A stretch of 60,000 nucleotides of DNA, taken from assembly GCA_030704615.1 (NCBI GenBank), contig CM060733.1, positions 46,254,001 through 46,314,000 on the forward strand, written 5' to 3'. Under the pieces are notes generated by a model. That model saw only the letters and a list, made by a program, of their open reading frames with translations, made no database searches and was not told the origin of the DNA. The DNA is from Takakia lepidozioides. Its lineage: Eukaryota > Streptophyta > Takakiopsida > Takakiales > Takakiaceae. Below, piece by piece: positions 12,407-23,519 of the stretch. The position numbers were made by a program, and so were the translations under genes. The first letter of the stretch is position 1, and every line of letters begins with the position of its first letter.

Positions 12407-14449
12407 ATGGCCGTGTCGTGGCCTGCGCCAGTACATAAGCGCAGGCGGTCGCTGATGGCGGCGATTGATCCACCTCCCAGTCCTTCGGCCGCTTCTTCCT
12501 TGGTGAAAGAGTTGTTGTGCTTGATTCAAGAGGTTGCGGGATGCGAGAGGATTGGAGTGTGTCAGAAGCGGAATGTGGCCAACATTATTCGTAGGATTAA
12601 GCTTCTTTCTCCCTTATTTGAAGAGATTAAGGACTCGCGTCCTGCTCTGCCTCCATCTGCCGCTCTGGCCTTTCGAGATCTGCATGTTATGATGCAGAGA
12701 TCAAAGCTGCTGCTTGACGACTGCAGCGATGGTAGCTGTTTCTGGCTGCTTATGGAGAACGAGTCGATGGCGCAGCAGTTTCACGAGCTCACGCAGAGCA
12801 TGGCGGTAGCGCTGGACGGGCTTCCCTTGGATTTGTTGGAGCTTTCAGACGAGGTCAGGGAACAGGTGGAGTTGGTGCGAATACAAGTGAAGAGAGCAAA
12901 GTGTTTCCTGGACCCTGTGGAGATACAGCTGCGTGAGGAGGTGCATGCACTGCTGAAGGACGTAGAAAGGAAGGAGGCCCCCGACTCTGCACAATTGCGG
13001 AAGTTGTTTGCAAAGCTTCATCTGTTCAGTAGCAAGGATTGCCAGAAAGAGCTGGAGAGGTTGGGCGAGGAAATGAGCAATGACTCGAGCAGCAATGAAA
13101 TCATCCTCACCAGCTTAATTAGCTTCGTACGTTACGGCAAATGTGTGCTGTTAGACGGGGTAACGGAGCTGGTAAATTCTGTGGACTCGTCGCGTGATCC
13201 GACCACATATCCAGACTCCGGGGAGGTGTCAACGAGTGGCAGAGAGCCAGTAGGGCGCGTCAATCCGCCAGATGAATTCCGGTGTCCCATTAGTCTAGAC
13301 CTGATGCGTGATCCCGTGATTGTTTCAACGGGCCAAACCTATGACCGTGCATCGATTTCACGATGGCTGCAGGCAGGACATTCTACATGTCCGAAGAGTG
13401 GGCAAAAACTCCTGCATACGAGCTTGATCCCTAACTATGCCCTCCGTAGCCTTATCAGCCAGTGGTGTGAAGATCATCGTATGCCGTTTGAGAAACCAGA
13501 CAAGGTTGGCAAGAAGGGTAACGGGGCTGACCACATCGCAACTAGTAGCGCAGCTCTGGAGGTTACTAAGATGACAGCGAGTTTTCTTGTAGGGAAGCTT
13601 GCCAGTACTGAAAACCCCGAGGTAAAGAAACAGGTAGCCTATGAGTTGAGGCTGCTTGCGAAATGCGGCATGGAAAATCGCATGTGCATTGCTGAGGCTG
13701 GAGCTGTCCCATTTCTCGTTCCCCTTCTTTCTTCTTGCGATTCTAAAACACAAGAGAATGCCGTCACCGCTCTTCTAAACTTATCCATCTATGACAATAA
13801 CAAGTCGTTGATCGTAGATGCTGGGGCACTGGATCCTATTCTGGAAGTCTTGAGGACTGGCGGCAGCATGGAGGCAAGGGAAAATGCAGCAGCGACTCTT
13901 TTCAGTTTGTCAGTGGTGGATCAGTACAAGATTTTGATCGGAGACATTCCCGTCGCCATCCCTGCCTTGGTCAAACTTCTCTGCGAGGGTACAACAAGAG
14001 GTAAGAAAGATGCAGCTACTGCGTTGTTCAATCTGGCTGTCTACCATGGCAATAAGGCCAAAATCGTAGCTTCAGGGGCCATTCGAGTCCTTGTAGCTCT
14101 CCTCGCCGACGAGGAAGCAGGTATCACTGATGATGCTGTGGCGGTGCTTGCTCTTGTTGCTGGATCTGCTGAGGGTCTTAGCGCCATCAGGGAGACGGAC
14201 GCCATTCCCGTTTTGGTCAGCCTGTTGAGGTCAGCTTCACCTAAGGGCAAGGAGAATTCCATCGCAGTGCTACTTGCCTTGTGTCGGAATGGAGGTGACC
14301 AGACCTTATCTAAGTTGCTCCAGGTTAACACAGCCGTTCCTTCTCTTTACACGCTACTAACTATGGGCACCCCCAGGGCCAAGCGCAAGGCGGGCTCCCT
14401 TCTCAAGCTTCTTCATAGGTCGGAGCCCATGAGCAGCACCACCAGATAG
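12407..14449 (+). CDS. U-box/ARM-repeat E3 ubiquitin ligase (plant PUB family), intronless, 680 aa
   Basis: A single open frame starts at ATG 12407 (an earlier in-frame codon is GTG) and ends at TAG 14449; an internal Met at 12455 is an alternative start. Residues from about 30 to 245 form an all-helical U-box N-terminal domain (UND). The U-box is near residues 286-360, with DEFRCPISLDLMRDPVIV, GQTYDRASISRWL and the following Cys-Pro and Pro-Asn-Tyr positions intact. From about residue 375 there are ARM repeats, seen as repeated LVxLL, ENAVTALLNLS and KKDAATALFNLA patterns. This is the UND-U-box-ARM layout of plant E3 ligases of the PUB12/13/14 and PUB16/17/18 groups, which act in immunity, hormone and stress signalling. 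Which group it belongs to cannot be settled by eye. The mRNA probably has a long 5' leader with a tandem duplication and an upstream ORF. Confidence 0.95.
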   Translation: MAVSWPAPVHKRRRSLMAAIDPPPSPSAASSLVKELLCLIQEVAGCERIGVCQKRNVANIIRRIKLLSPLFEEIKDSRPALPPSAALAFRDLHVMMQRSKLLLDDCSDGSCFWLLMENESMAQQFHELTQSMAVALDGLPLDLLELSDEVREQVELVRIQVKRAKCFLDPVEIQLREEVHALLKDVERKEAPDSAQLRKLFAKLHLFSSKDCQKELERLGEEMSNDSSSNEIILTSLISFVRYGKCVLLDGVTELVNSVDSSRDPTTYPDSGEVSTSGREPVGRVNPPDEFRCPISLDLMRDPVIVSTGQTYDRASISRWLQAGHSTCPKSGQKLLHTSLIPNYALRSLISQWCEDHRMPFEKPDKVGKKGNGADHIATSSAALEVTKMTASFLVGKLASTENPEVKKQVAYELRLLAKCGMENRMCIAEAGAVPFLVPLLSSCDSKTQENAVTALLNLSIYDNNKSLIVDAGALDPILEVLRTGGSMEARENAAATLFSLSVVDQYKILIGDIPVAIPALVKLLCEGTTRGKKDAATALFNLAVYHGNKAKIVASGAIRVLVALLADEEAGITDDAVAVLALVAGSAEGLSAIRETDAIPVLVSLLRSASPKGKENSIAVLLALCRNGGDQTLSKLLQVNTAVPSLYTLLTMGTPRAKRKAGSLLKLLHRSEPMSSTTR

Positions 14450-15167
14450 CAATGCTGCTTATTAGAGGATTATAGATTGGGAGAAAATTTTCTCCCCACT
14501 GATTACTTAGAGCCGCCTGGTCGTGAACTTTCGACCGGCTGCCATACTGTACTGTATATCGAATCCATTCATTTATTCTTTCGCAGTTGTCTAAAAGGAG
14601 GATTTGGCAAGGAATCTCAATATGTATTTCATACTGGCAAGTAATTTGTGTGATACCCTCTTCTTCCACCTTCTTCAACATGAAGAATGGCGGTTCTAGC
14701 ATCCTCATGGAAAATCTGGAATGGAAGTGAAGACAGAGAGGAAAGGAAGGCTGAAGCTCATAGCCAGACTCTACCTTCCTTTGACAAAGTCATCAATTCT
14801 TCCTCAGAACATTACAGCTAGTGTAACAAGCAGTGACTGGTTTCATGCTGACATCAATCACATTTGATATTTCCAACAACAATCAGGTCTCGTGCTCAAA
14901 TTGCACCTTCAATACACACATCTCATACCGGTCTTATGAGACTGGAGATCTTTTCTACTTTCAAAGTGTTTGCCTGTGTGGTTTGGCAAGAGGTCAATAT
15001 CCCTCTGCAAAGCCACCCTATTATACTCAGCAACAAAGTACTTGTAGCTGGAGAGACCTTCCCCCTCTCTAGTTGTCAACACAGGAGGTGGTAGGCAATT
15101 AACCACCTCTGGAGGTTTTCGCGGATTCTGTGTTACAGATGAGAACTAGAGGTACTAGTGGACTTCA
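14450..15167. other. convergent intergenic interval (U-box / GST-like 3' ends)
   Basis: The U-box gene ends at 14449 on the plus strand and the GST-like gene ends at 15168 on the minus strand, so this interval should hold both 3' UTRs and poly(A) sites. No other gene or repeat is visible. Confidence 0.55.
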
Positions 15168-16756
15168 TCAAAGATCAGAACCCAAGGACTTGACAAGCCA
15201 ATGCAGGTGTGCGCGAAGCTGGCGGGCCGCTGGATAACTAAGGTCTCTTGGAACCCCCACCTTGTCTCTTAAATTTGCAGCTGCCATGGCCACTTGTCTT
15301 GGTAAGGTAGTGGGAATCTCTTCCACATTGTCTACGCCCAACAAGAGAGCATTGGCCACACAGCGAAACCCGAGATCAACAGCTTCCCGGTATCTTTCTC
15401 CCTGATCCATTCCCCTCATTGCAAAACCAACAACCTTTTCATGATTGCTAATTACAGTCTTTGCCGCCTCTATTTTGGCGCCACTGCTCCCAGTTCCATC
15501 GTCCTTTCCCCAGGCTGTCTCTTCCAGTTTCAATGGAAGCTCCCAGCCTCCATCTTTCCCATTGATTTTATCTCGGTATGCAGCCCCCGAGCGTAAAGAC
15601 TTGCAAGGGCCAATCTGCGGCTCCAGGGTATGCGTGATGGTGAAATCATCTGACTTGACTGCCTGAAAGGAGGATCGAGAATCCATGGCATCAAACCATT
15701 CCTCCACAGCTGGCCACCTCCCCCCTCCTCGGATCACCAATCCCTGCCAATACGGCATGCTTGCTGCTATCCTCTCAAGAAATGGGGCATACACTGCATC
15801 CACCAGCGAAAACTGCAACCACCAGACGTGAGTGAACTCTATTCTTCTGCAAGGAATGTTGGATTCATACTCTTTCAAGCTGCTTTACATCTTGTGGGCG
15901 GATGCTCAGCATTCTGATGTCAGTTGCAGGTGGTATAGATGTTTAGACGCGACTAATGATTCAATCATACTGAATTGTTCCACAGTTGTTCCAGCCTGAG
16001 TAGCCCATCGACGGCCGCCCTCTCTGTTGTGCCATTGACTGGCAACAAGGGATTCCTGTCTGCAAACCTGTCCTCAATCATCATCATTATGTCCAGGGAT
16101 TCCGTGAACACCTTGCCATCCAGTTGGAGTGCCGGGATGAGACCGGATGGTACCATCCGCATAAACCATTCGGGCTTGTCACCATAGCACCGCATGTTAA
16201 TCTTCTCGACAATGTATGGGATTTGCTTCTCCTCAAGCTGGAGCCAGACCCGCTCGCAGTAAGGACACCACGACGAATTGTCTCTGTAAAACACCAGAGT
16301 GACTTCTTTCTCGGAATCGAATGCGCGCTTCTTTGCCTGTGGTAGCCGTTCGGGCGCTTCTGACCCAATCCCCCCCGACTTCTCAAGCAGGGTTTCCCAC
16401 GATGGAGTGGATTCCATTAAGCTACATGGAACCCCTGTGGCTGCCATGCCCGCGTTGATCAATCCAGCCTGCCTCTTTCCTAACTTTTGGGTCCCCGCTG
16501 ACAGCAATTTCTCGAATTGCGCCCCTCTGAAACCCAATTTTACAACCAAATCCGTGCGACAAACCCACCTTCCGTGAACTTCCGATGAAAGACGAGGGTA
16601 ATTTGAAAGCAACGGGGATGGCGGCCTTCTACACTGAGCATCCACAAACCAATTTCTGGACGGACCCACCTGCTTGGTAATTGAAGCTGCGACAGAAATG
16701 AGTGACAAGGGTCCCGCGGGCAACACAAGTGTGGGCATGGAGCGAGTAGGCAGCAT
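15168..16756 (-). CDS. GST-like protein with CPYC thioredoxin fold and putative plastid transit peptide, 2 exons, 476 aa
   Basis: The exons are 15971-16756 and 15168-15812, joined in phase between TCA and TTT. The first about 60 residues are rich in Ser, Arg and Pro, with few acids, and resemble a chloroplast transit peptide. A GST N-terminal thioredoxin fold follows at about residues 150-245, with SSWCPYCERVW (CPYC at 164-167), the cis-Pro loop in MVPSGLIPAL and the ESLDIM segment. Exon 2 begins FSLVDAVYAPFLERI, the N-capping part of a GST C-terminal domain. A conserved-looking extension of about 150 residues follows, including VGFAMRG and SYPAARQLRAHL. This combination resembles the iota-type GSTs that I recall from algae, cyanobacteria and mosses. 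Between LLRLEQLWNNS and FSLVDAVY the usual first helices of the C-terminal domain (roughly 45 residues) are missing. No exon for them is visible in the 158-base intron, so the gene may be damaged or mis-assembled. Confidence 0.75.
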
Positions 16757-17496
16757 ACTGTGCCTCGACTTCCAACTTTCGATTGCCTACCGGAGCTCTT
16801 AGCTGCATACTCTCTTCCGCAGAAACCACCTCAACATATTTCCTCACACAAGGCTCCTCTCTCTCTTTTCAGGTATATATATATCTCTCTCTCTCATGTT
16901 TTCTTCCATTTTGTCCCATAAGCTTCCGCGGACGTTATAAAGCACCATTTCATTTCATTTCTCTTTATACACACAGGGAAACAGAAACATCCACCATATG
17001 TTCCTTCACAATTGAACTTCATACTAATAAGCATCAAAACAGATAGACTGCATGAGTGACCAGAAACGTTCATCCATTCAGAAACATTTCAAATACTGAA
17101 TTATTCCGTGAAATTAATTTGGTCTGGGAAAATCTCATAAGCTTTTTCCGGCCCTGGCCAGGCCATAACTCTCTGCTCAACTGAGCGGACTCAGCAATCC
17201 AATACTAAGGGTGTGAAACACTTAGGTACACTGATATGTCTTTACATCAGCACATAGAAACGACAAGATCAAGGAGTGCAGGACAAAGTTTAGCCAACAA
17301 AACTCTTCCATAAACTCAAATAACCTTAAATTTTCATCATAAGTGACATACATAGGAAAGAGGTCCATTGGTGAAATGTGACTTTTGATGGATATTAAAC
17401 TTGGAGAAATTATTCTTTGAGAAAAGAGTTTTGTCTCATTTCTCAGCCTTCATGGCTTTGTAAGGTTATTTGCGTGGAGCTCAAGACTATTTTAGA
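16757..17496. other. 5' flank of GST-like gene with TA/CT microsatellite
   Basis: Upstream of the GST-like ATG lies a short TATATATATCTCTCTCTCTC tract at about 16874-16895 within otherwise unremarkable DNA. On the minus strand it would read as a GA/TA-rich element in the promoter or 5' UTR. No gene is recognised. A segment at about 17469-17495 (TTTGCGTGGAGCTCAAGAC) is very similar to a stretch inside the piggyBac relic at 23599. Confidence 0.5.
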
Positions 17497-17701
17497 GATC
17501 CCTACCAAAAATTAAAAAATAAATGACGCCTCCGGAAGGGAGTGTAACTTATGGTGTCACTTGACCCCGAAGGACTACTGCCTTCCAGCAAGACGGTGGA
17601 CACCTTCATGACACACCAAACTGTGGTTTGAACCCACAACCACATCAACGTGGTATGTGCCCATTACCACTGGGCTACATGCTGGTTGTTGATCCCTACC
17701 A
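17497..17701 (-). mobile_element. tRNA-derived SINE, complete, with 11-base target-site duplication
   Basis: The element itself occupies 17508-17690 on the minus strand. It begins with a tRNA-like region carrying a Pol III A box (GTAGCCCAGTGGTAATGGGC, plus positions 17659-17678) and, further along, a B box (GGGTTCAAACC, plus positions 17625-17635). It ends in an A/T-rich tail (ATTTATTTTTTAATTTTT). Both sides are flanked by the identical 11-mer GATCCCTACCA, at 17497-17507 and 17691-17701, which is the signature of target-primed reverse transcription. SINEs encode nothing and depend on a partner LINE. The perfect duplication suggests a fairly recent insertion. Confidence 0.88.
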
Positions 17702-18889
17702 CACTTCTCTCTTCTACTTTTCTCTTGTTATTGCTTGAAAACTTAAGAAGGAAATGTCTCCTGCCTCTTCCCCCGGAGCAAAATCCTTGCCATGAAAGCT
17801 AGCCATTGCATAGCTCTCTTTGAGCAAAACGCCATATCGCAACAAAATGTGAGCCCCATGATCTTCTCCAGACCTCCACTAGTAGAATATTAAGATCTTC
17901 ACTAAATCAAGAATGGATTCAACTTGTTCTACTTATACACCAGGTCCTTCATCCACTCATCCTTACCGAGACGACTATACTCTCTCGTCGATAATCTCTC
18001 TTGTCGGTAGATGTCTTTGTGGGCATGGTGGAATCTAGTTCTTTCGGTGGAATATTCGTTAATAAAATATTTGAATTCAAATGACTGGAGTTATGAAACA
18101 TATTGTTCAATTAGACCGGTTTCATTTCTGATTCTTGATGTACATGAGTCTATGAGGTTGATGGTAGCCTGGTGTTATTGCCAATCATTAGGTTGCTTGC
18201 TCAAATGCAAATTCATGGCTTTCATAGTAAGTTGAAATGAGAGACACAAGAGAGCAAAAAACAAGGAATAAAATTGATGGTTAAAGAGGAGTATTCACCT
18301 TTCCATCAATATATCCATCCGTAGATCTCGACATTGGTTTGGATATATCCCAAAAAATTGCAGCATCATGGTAAAATTTGTTAGTCGTCATGTAGCGGAC
18401 TCCAGCCTCATGCACAACAAAGAGCCTTGAGCCTGCAATCCTTACCACAAACGACATCTCGTTTACCAGGAGTGAGACCTCTAAGTTATGGCTCACCGAC
18501 GCCGACCCAAACCGCCTCGTTCCAGAACCATAGAGTCTGCAACCCTCTTCTGATATTCTGTGGGCCATGGAACTATCAGCTGCGAAGCCCTCACAAACGC
18601 TAGCATCTCTATTTATACTCTTAGTCAACAGCAGCTTGCAATTGCAAACGTCTAGTTCACATGAAAAATGTATCAAAACTCAATAGTTGTCAGAAGGAAT
18701 GAAAATGGTGCTTACCCCCTCTTTCAAAGTAAGAATGGTGTGAATTGCATCTTCCAGCTCCATATCATTTGTATACCTACTCACTTAATAAATCCCCCCA
18801 ACCACACATATATGCACATTCATCAACAGTTTTCTGAGGACAAATGGCAAGCCAACTCACCAAAAGAACAGTGATAAACAAAAGAGGGG
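17702..18889. other. gene-poor DNA, one unassigned open frame
   Basis: No known gene is recognised. The longest open frame is on the minus strand at 18281-18676, whose best protein-like part begins at an internal MAHRISEEGC and could end at a GT donor after DGYIDGK. It has no family resemblance I can name, no partner exons were found, and it may be chance or a transposon fragment. Confidence 0.35.
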
Positions 18890-19132
18890 GAGAATGTACT
18901 CATGAGACGTTTGTTGTAGCCTTGTGGCCATAGACCCTGCCCCCGGTTTGGGCGGAACAAGAGGGAACAGACACTACCTTGTCAGTGGCTCGCTCCAGTA
19001 GTGAACATAAACAATTGGTTCGGGCTTTCCAGATTTCCTCTAGAAATCCCTCCACACAAGCATCAATCTGCTGTGTGTGAGCTGCCTAGCAATTAAACCC
19101 CAATAGGGCCAGGGCCTTAGGCTCAGCCTCAA
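18890..19132 (-). repeat. dispersed repeat family, copy A (minus orientation)
   Basis: Read on the minus strand this begins GAGGCTGAGCCTAAGGCCC, continues through CACACACAGCAGATTGATGC, and ends TATGGCCACAAGGCTAC followed by CATGAGTACATTCTCCCC. The same sequence of landmarks in the same order and spacing is found on the plus strand at 42857-43095. A second copy of the end motif (CACAAGGCTATGG... CTTATGAGTACA) lies just outside at 19140-19185. The element type is not established; size suits a SINE or a short non-autonomous element. Confidence 0.7.
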
Positions 19133-19400
19133 GATAAGAGTGTACTCATAAGACTTTATTCGCCATAGCCTTGTGACCAAGGCGGGAGAGAGAGGTAGAA
19201 AGAAAGAAGAGAAATAACATTTTTAGCATCCATTGGAAGCCAAATAGCTTGTGGAATAAGAGACAAAATGAACCCATAGAGCTCCAAGAACAGTACCTTC
19301 ATAAACATTCAAGTGCCTGCAATAAATTACAAAAAGAAAGTTGAGTTGACAATAAGAAGAGATAGCAACCTTTTCTCTAGGAAGATCTTTATATTGGAAA

Positions 19401-20370
19401 CATTTTTCCCGATTGCAGATGCCTTGGTGGAGTGATGAACCGTGTTAGAGTTTATACTGGAAAGCCTGGGTTGAAGGCAGTCATAGCGGACGCGTTGAGA
19501 GGCGAGAATAGACACACAGCTGAAATTCAAAGGGCCCAGGCGAGGGTAACAAGGTGGAGCACTTGATCAAAAGTGGTGACATTCTCAGAAGAGAAAATGT
19601 AGCTACGGGGTTCCGTAGATGTTTACACTGATGCTTTGTCTTTAGTGCAGGAGCCCATCCCAACATCTCAATTGGTTAGAGAGACGGCTCCGTGATGTAG
19701 GAGTTTACCCAGTCTGGTTAGGTCCATTATCTTTTGTACTTTCATAGCTGCTCTAAAGCTTTCCATCCAGCTTGATCTGACTGACTGCGACTCATGAACC
19801 TCCATACAATGTGGTCTATGTTTTCTTCCTTGGGGTTTGTTGTAAGGTGATAGAACAGAAGTCAGAAATACTATGTTTTCTTCCTTTCATTTTTTTCCCG
19901 ATTGCAGATGCCTTGGTGGAGTGATGAACCGTGTGTTAGAGTTAACTGGAAAGCCTGGGTTGAAAGGCAGTCATAGGCGGACGCGTTGAGAGGCGAGAAT
20001 AGACAAACAGCTGAAAGTTCAAAGGGCCCAGGCGAGGGTAACAAGGTGGAGCACTTGATCAAAAGTGGTGACATTCTCAGAAGAGAAATGTAGCTACGGG
20101 GGTTCCGTTAGATGTTTACACTGATGCTTTGGTCTTAGTGCAGGAGCCCATCCCAAATCTTCAACCCCTATTGGTTCGGAGAGACGGCTCCGTGATGTAG
20201 GAGTTTACCCAGTCTGGGGTAGGTCATTATCTTTTGTACTTTCATAGCTGCTCTAAAGCTTTCCATCCAGCTTGATCTGACTGACTGCGACTCATGAACC
20301 TCCATACAATGTGGTCTATGTTATCTTCCTTGGGGTTTGTTGTAAGGTGATAGAACAGAAGTCAGAATAC
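19401..20370. repeat. tandem duplication of about 490 bases, two near-identical copies
   Basis: Copy one runs from 19401 to about 19870 and copy two from 19888 to about 20370. Both begin with a run of T then CCCGATTGCAGATGCCTTGG and end GATAGAACAGAAGTCAGAA. The copies are largely identical, and many differences are one-base insertions or deletions next to short homopolymers. In copy one a plus-strand frame from an internal ATG (MNRVRVYTGKPGLKAVIAD...) stays open for about 65 codons, but the indels break it in copy two. I do not recognise the product. Confidence 0.85.
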
Positions 20371-23300
20371 AAGAAGGTTAGTTCCTTGAAATAGGCTTTG
20401 CGCTTTGGCAGGATTTAGCATGCATGTTGAGTAGTGAAGTCTCCCAGTTGTGCACTTTAGTGTAAAAGCTAGGAGCATTGCTCACCGGGCTCAGTTCCCT
20501 TCTGGTTGCACTTTTTTGTATGTGGCAGCCTATTTGCATTCAGTTGGGTAACACTCAGTTGGCTGTAAATCTGTAGAGGAGTGAGACCTTTTGGTGTCTT
20601 ACTATTGGTGGCAGGCTTTGATGGCAATGGTCCTTAGCTGTACCAGATGGCTTCCTCAAACTCATCTTCATGAGGGGCACATTAGATGACAGACGTCTTG
20701 TGTTTATGGCTTTATTTTTGCTCATTGTGGGCGGGTTGTCTCTGGAGGAGGAGATCTTTATCGTGGCATCTGATTCCAACATCAATTTCATGGTTATTGT
20801 TATAAAACCATTGTTATTGAAGTAATATAAGTTGTAGTGGCGGACAAGCTTGGATGAGATGCTTTGTTTGTTGTGGGGGTATGCTCTAAGGCAGCAGACT
20901 CCTCTGACTGAATGCTAAAGAGTGTGACACTCTGTAAGAGGAAACCCTCATCCATCAGATGAGAGTGTCTTGGTGAGTTACATATATCTGAGATGGCATG
21001 ACAAATAACAAAGAAAGATGAGTCTAATTTTTTGTGAATGAAAACCTCCAGTTTGTTGCATCTGTAAATAGAATGTTCTTTTCTGGTTTGAAAGCATACA
21101 TGTTGAAGGGATTTCCCCGAGTGTCTACTGAGGCTGGGTGTACAAGTGGACCCTTCAGGCTCTTACTTTTAAGTGATTTTCATTCCATGGTAAAATAAAA
21201 TAAATAAAACTTATCAACTTTAATTGCACTACTTGCAGCCATTAGCAAAATAACATTTTACTTCTATGCACTAAGGGTTACAATTACCCGTTTAGCCGCC
21301 AATTTCCTCAATTGCATCTAGCCCCACTTTTTAGGTGTGAATACAGAGCTAGTTTGTTAAGTCATGTGCGAACCTAGCTTAGTAATGTCTGTAGAAACAT
21401 ATTCTCCATTTTTCTGTGTAACCAGAAACACAGACCATTCTAATTATTATCATTTGCAAGGGAAACACCCCAAAGTAACTTGGCCACCATAAGGCACCAA
21501 GAATAAGCTCAGAGTAGGGTACACACAATTAGGTAGCATGCCTTGCAACATTAAACACCAGCCTGGATACCTTTGCTACCTTATTTCCCAGCGACCTGAG
21601 GAACAATGACAAGTGTGGCTACCAATCGCTCAAGAGCCATGACCTCTTAACATTTCTAAATCCAACAAGGAGCCATGTGAACCGTGATGTCTACGGCATG
21701 AGGAACTTCAATATATTGAAGCATAAGGTAGCACAAATATAGAACTTAGGAATTAAAGAGCACCACATTATTAGTGTTGAGGAAATGTCAAAGGAAAGTC
21801 ATCATGTTTCAACTTGCTTCAGATGACCTTCAAAGTTTAAACTTTATACCTCAAAACGGTGTTGTTAGGAAAATAGATAAAGATAACAATTAGCCCCCTT
21901 ATATGGAACATTAAGAGGCCACATTTAGTGAGGGTCGACTGTAAATACCGATATAACAATAACTAACGAGTGTAAACAGACAAAGTTCTTAGCCGAGTTT
22001 TTTCACGAGGGTGTTTTGGTTGGTACCCAATGTTGTATCATTGCAACTGATAATTGAAATCCAGCAGAGGAGAGTTGAATAATACAACAGCAACTGGGCA
22101 GCAACATTCCTTCAAAGGGACATATTGCACACAATTGTTGCTCATTATATACAAGATCTACCATTCCACTTTGTAGATTACATACATGATGGAGGAATAG
22201 GTAAAACTTATAAAATTGCGTATGAAAAAAACGGAAAGCAACAATAATTTGCAGATACAATATTCGCTCAAAGGACCATTGATGTTGTGGAGTGCAATAT
22301 CTACTAGGGTCCCACTATTGAGTTTCACGACATAATAATCTCATTCTAGTCTACATGTCTAAACTCTATCTAAACTAACAAGGCGACTTATAGCTACCAA
22401 TGCTAAAATGCTGCCAAATTACTACCAATATATATAACATTTCGGTTCCCATGATTTGGAACACCCCATTGGGAAACATGTTGAAAACTTTCCTCGTATA
22501 TAGAGGTAGCTTATGAGGGCAATGTTGAAATCCATTATTTTATACTAGGGAAAGGAAAAACGTATAAGAAAACTAGTATACTAGTAGTCTCTCCCGCAAA
22601 AGAGTAGAGTCCATAGAACCCGGATTCTAAGAAGGAATGGGGGAATCTACATCTTGTAGGAAAAATTTGAGAAAACGATATAAATGTATAATCTTGCAAG
22701 GGACTAAAGAGAGGACAACAATGGGATTTTCCAATTCCCCAGGCAAACAAGGAAGAGGCATACAGATATCACAACGCAGTAAACAATTGTTCCCATATTG
22801 CATGGTTATATCAACCACCACTTTAGGAACATTCCAAAACAGATCTAGATATGTTGCACCAATTTTCTAGATCGGAATGTCAAATTTTTTGTGGATTTTT
22901 TTGGAGCTGAGCTGATTGTTGCATGTGCCAATAGAAAGTTGCCACAGCGGTGGTTAACCTTGCATGGCCCCTCTCCTTACATAACCCAAGCGTTTTTGTC
23001 AAATTCTACATTACATCAGGGTTTTACTCCAAATTCTTTCAATTCAAGTTGTGGCTTGGGACCATGTTGCCAGCAAATTTATGGCTTCAGCAATCATTTA
23101 ATTTCAAGAAAATCTCAGCAAGATATCCCCATTTTTCTTAGTGGTCGCAATCCAAATCAGGTTGCGTAGGAAGTTAAGGGCTAATATATTTCCAGGGCCA
23201 AAAAAGAAAAAAAAAAGAAACAACTCCGTATAGAAAATAACCCCAACAAAATTTGGGACCCTTATTCTATTTGGGACCGTGGGTTTTTCCAGGAGTCAAC

Positions 23301-23519
23301 TACGAAGGGAAGAATTTTGTGACCTTTATTTCATTCCATGCTAATCTGGGCTTTTTCAAGTCTAATGCAAAGGGTATTCTCCGGACCTATTGTTCAATGT
23401 CAGAAGCTGATGTTCTTCCATGGAATTCATCATCGGTACACAAGCCAATGACATCATCCTTGTTGTAGACCCTGGATAGACTGTACTGATCATAAAACGG
23501 TGTTTGCTAGAAACCACAA
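20371..23519. other. gene-poor AT-rich DNA
   Basis: This stretch has no gene I can support. Open frames are short and unrelated to known proteins. The part from about 22900 onward may include decayed N-terminal portions of the piggyBac-like element that is recognisable from 23520, but I cannot show this by eye. Confidence 0.45.

Noticed and set aside
12011-12529. 172-codon minus-strand open frame
   Set aside because: It is the shadow of the 117-base tandem repeat and the start of the U-box gene; no domain and no splice support.
18281-18676. Minus-strand frame with protein-like composition
   Set aside because: No recognised domain, no partner exons, and its first codon is not ATG; kept only as a note in the gene-poor region.
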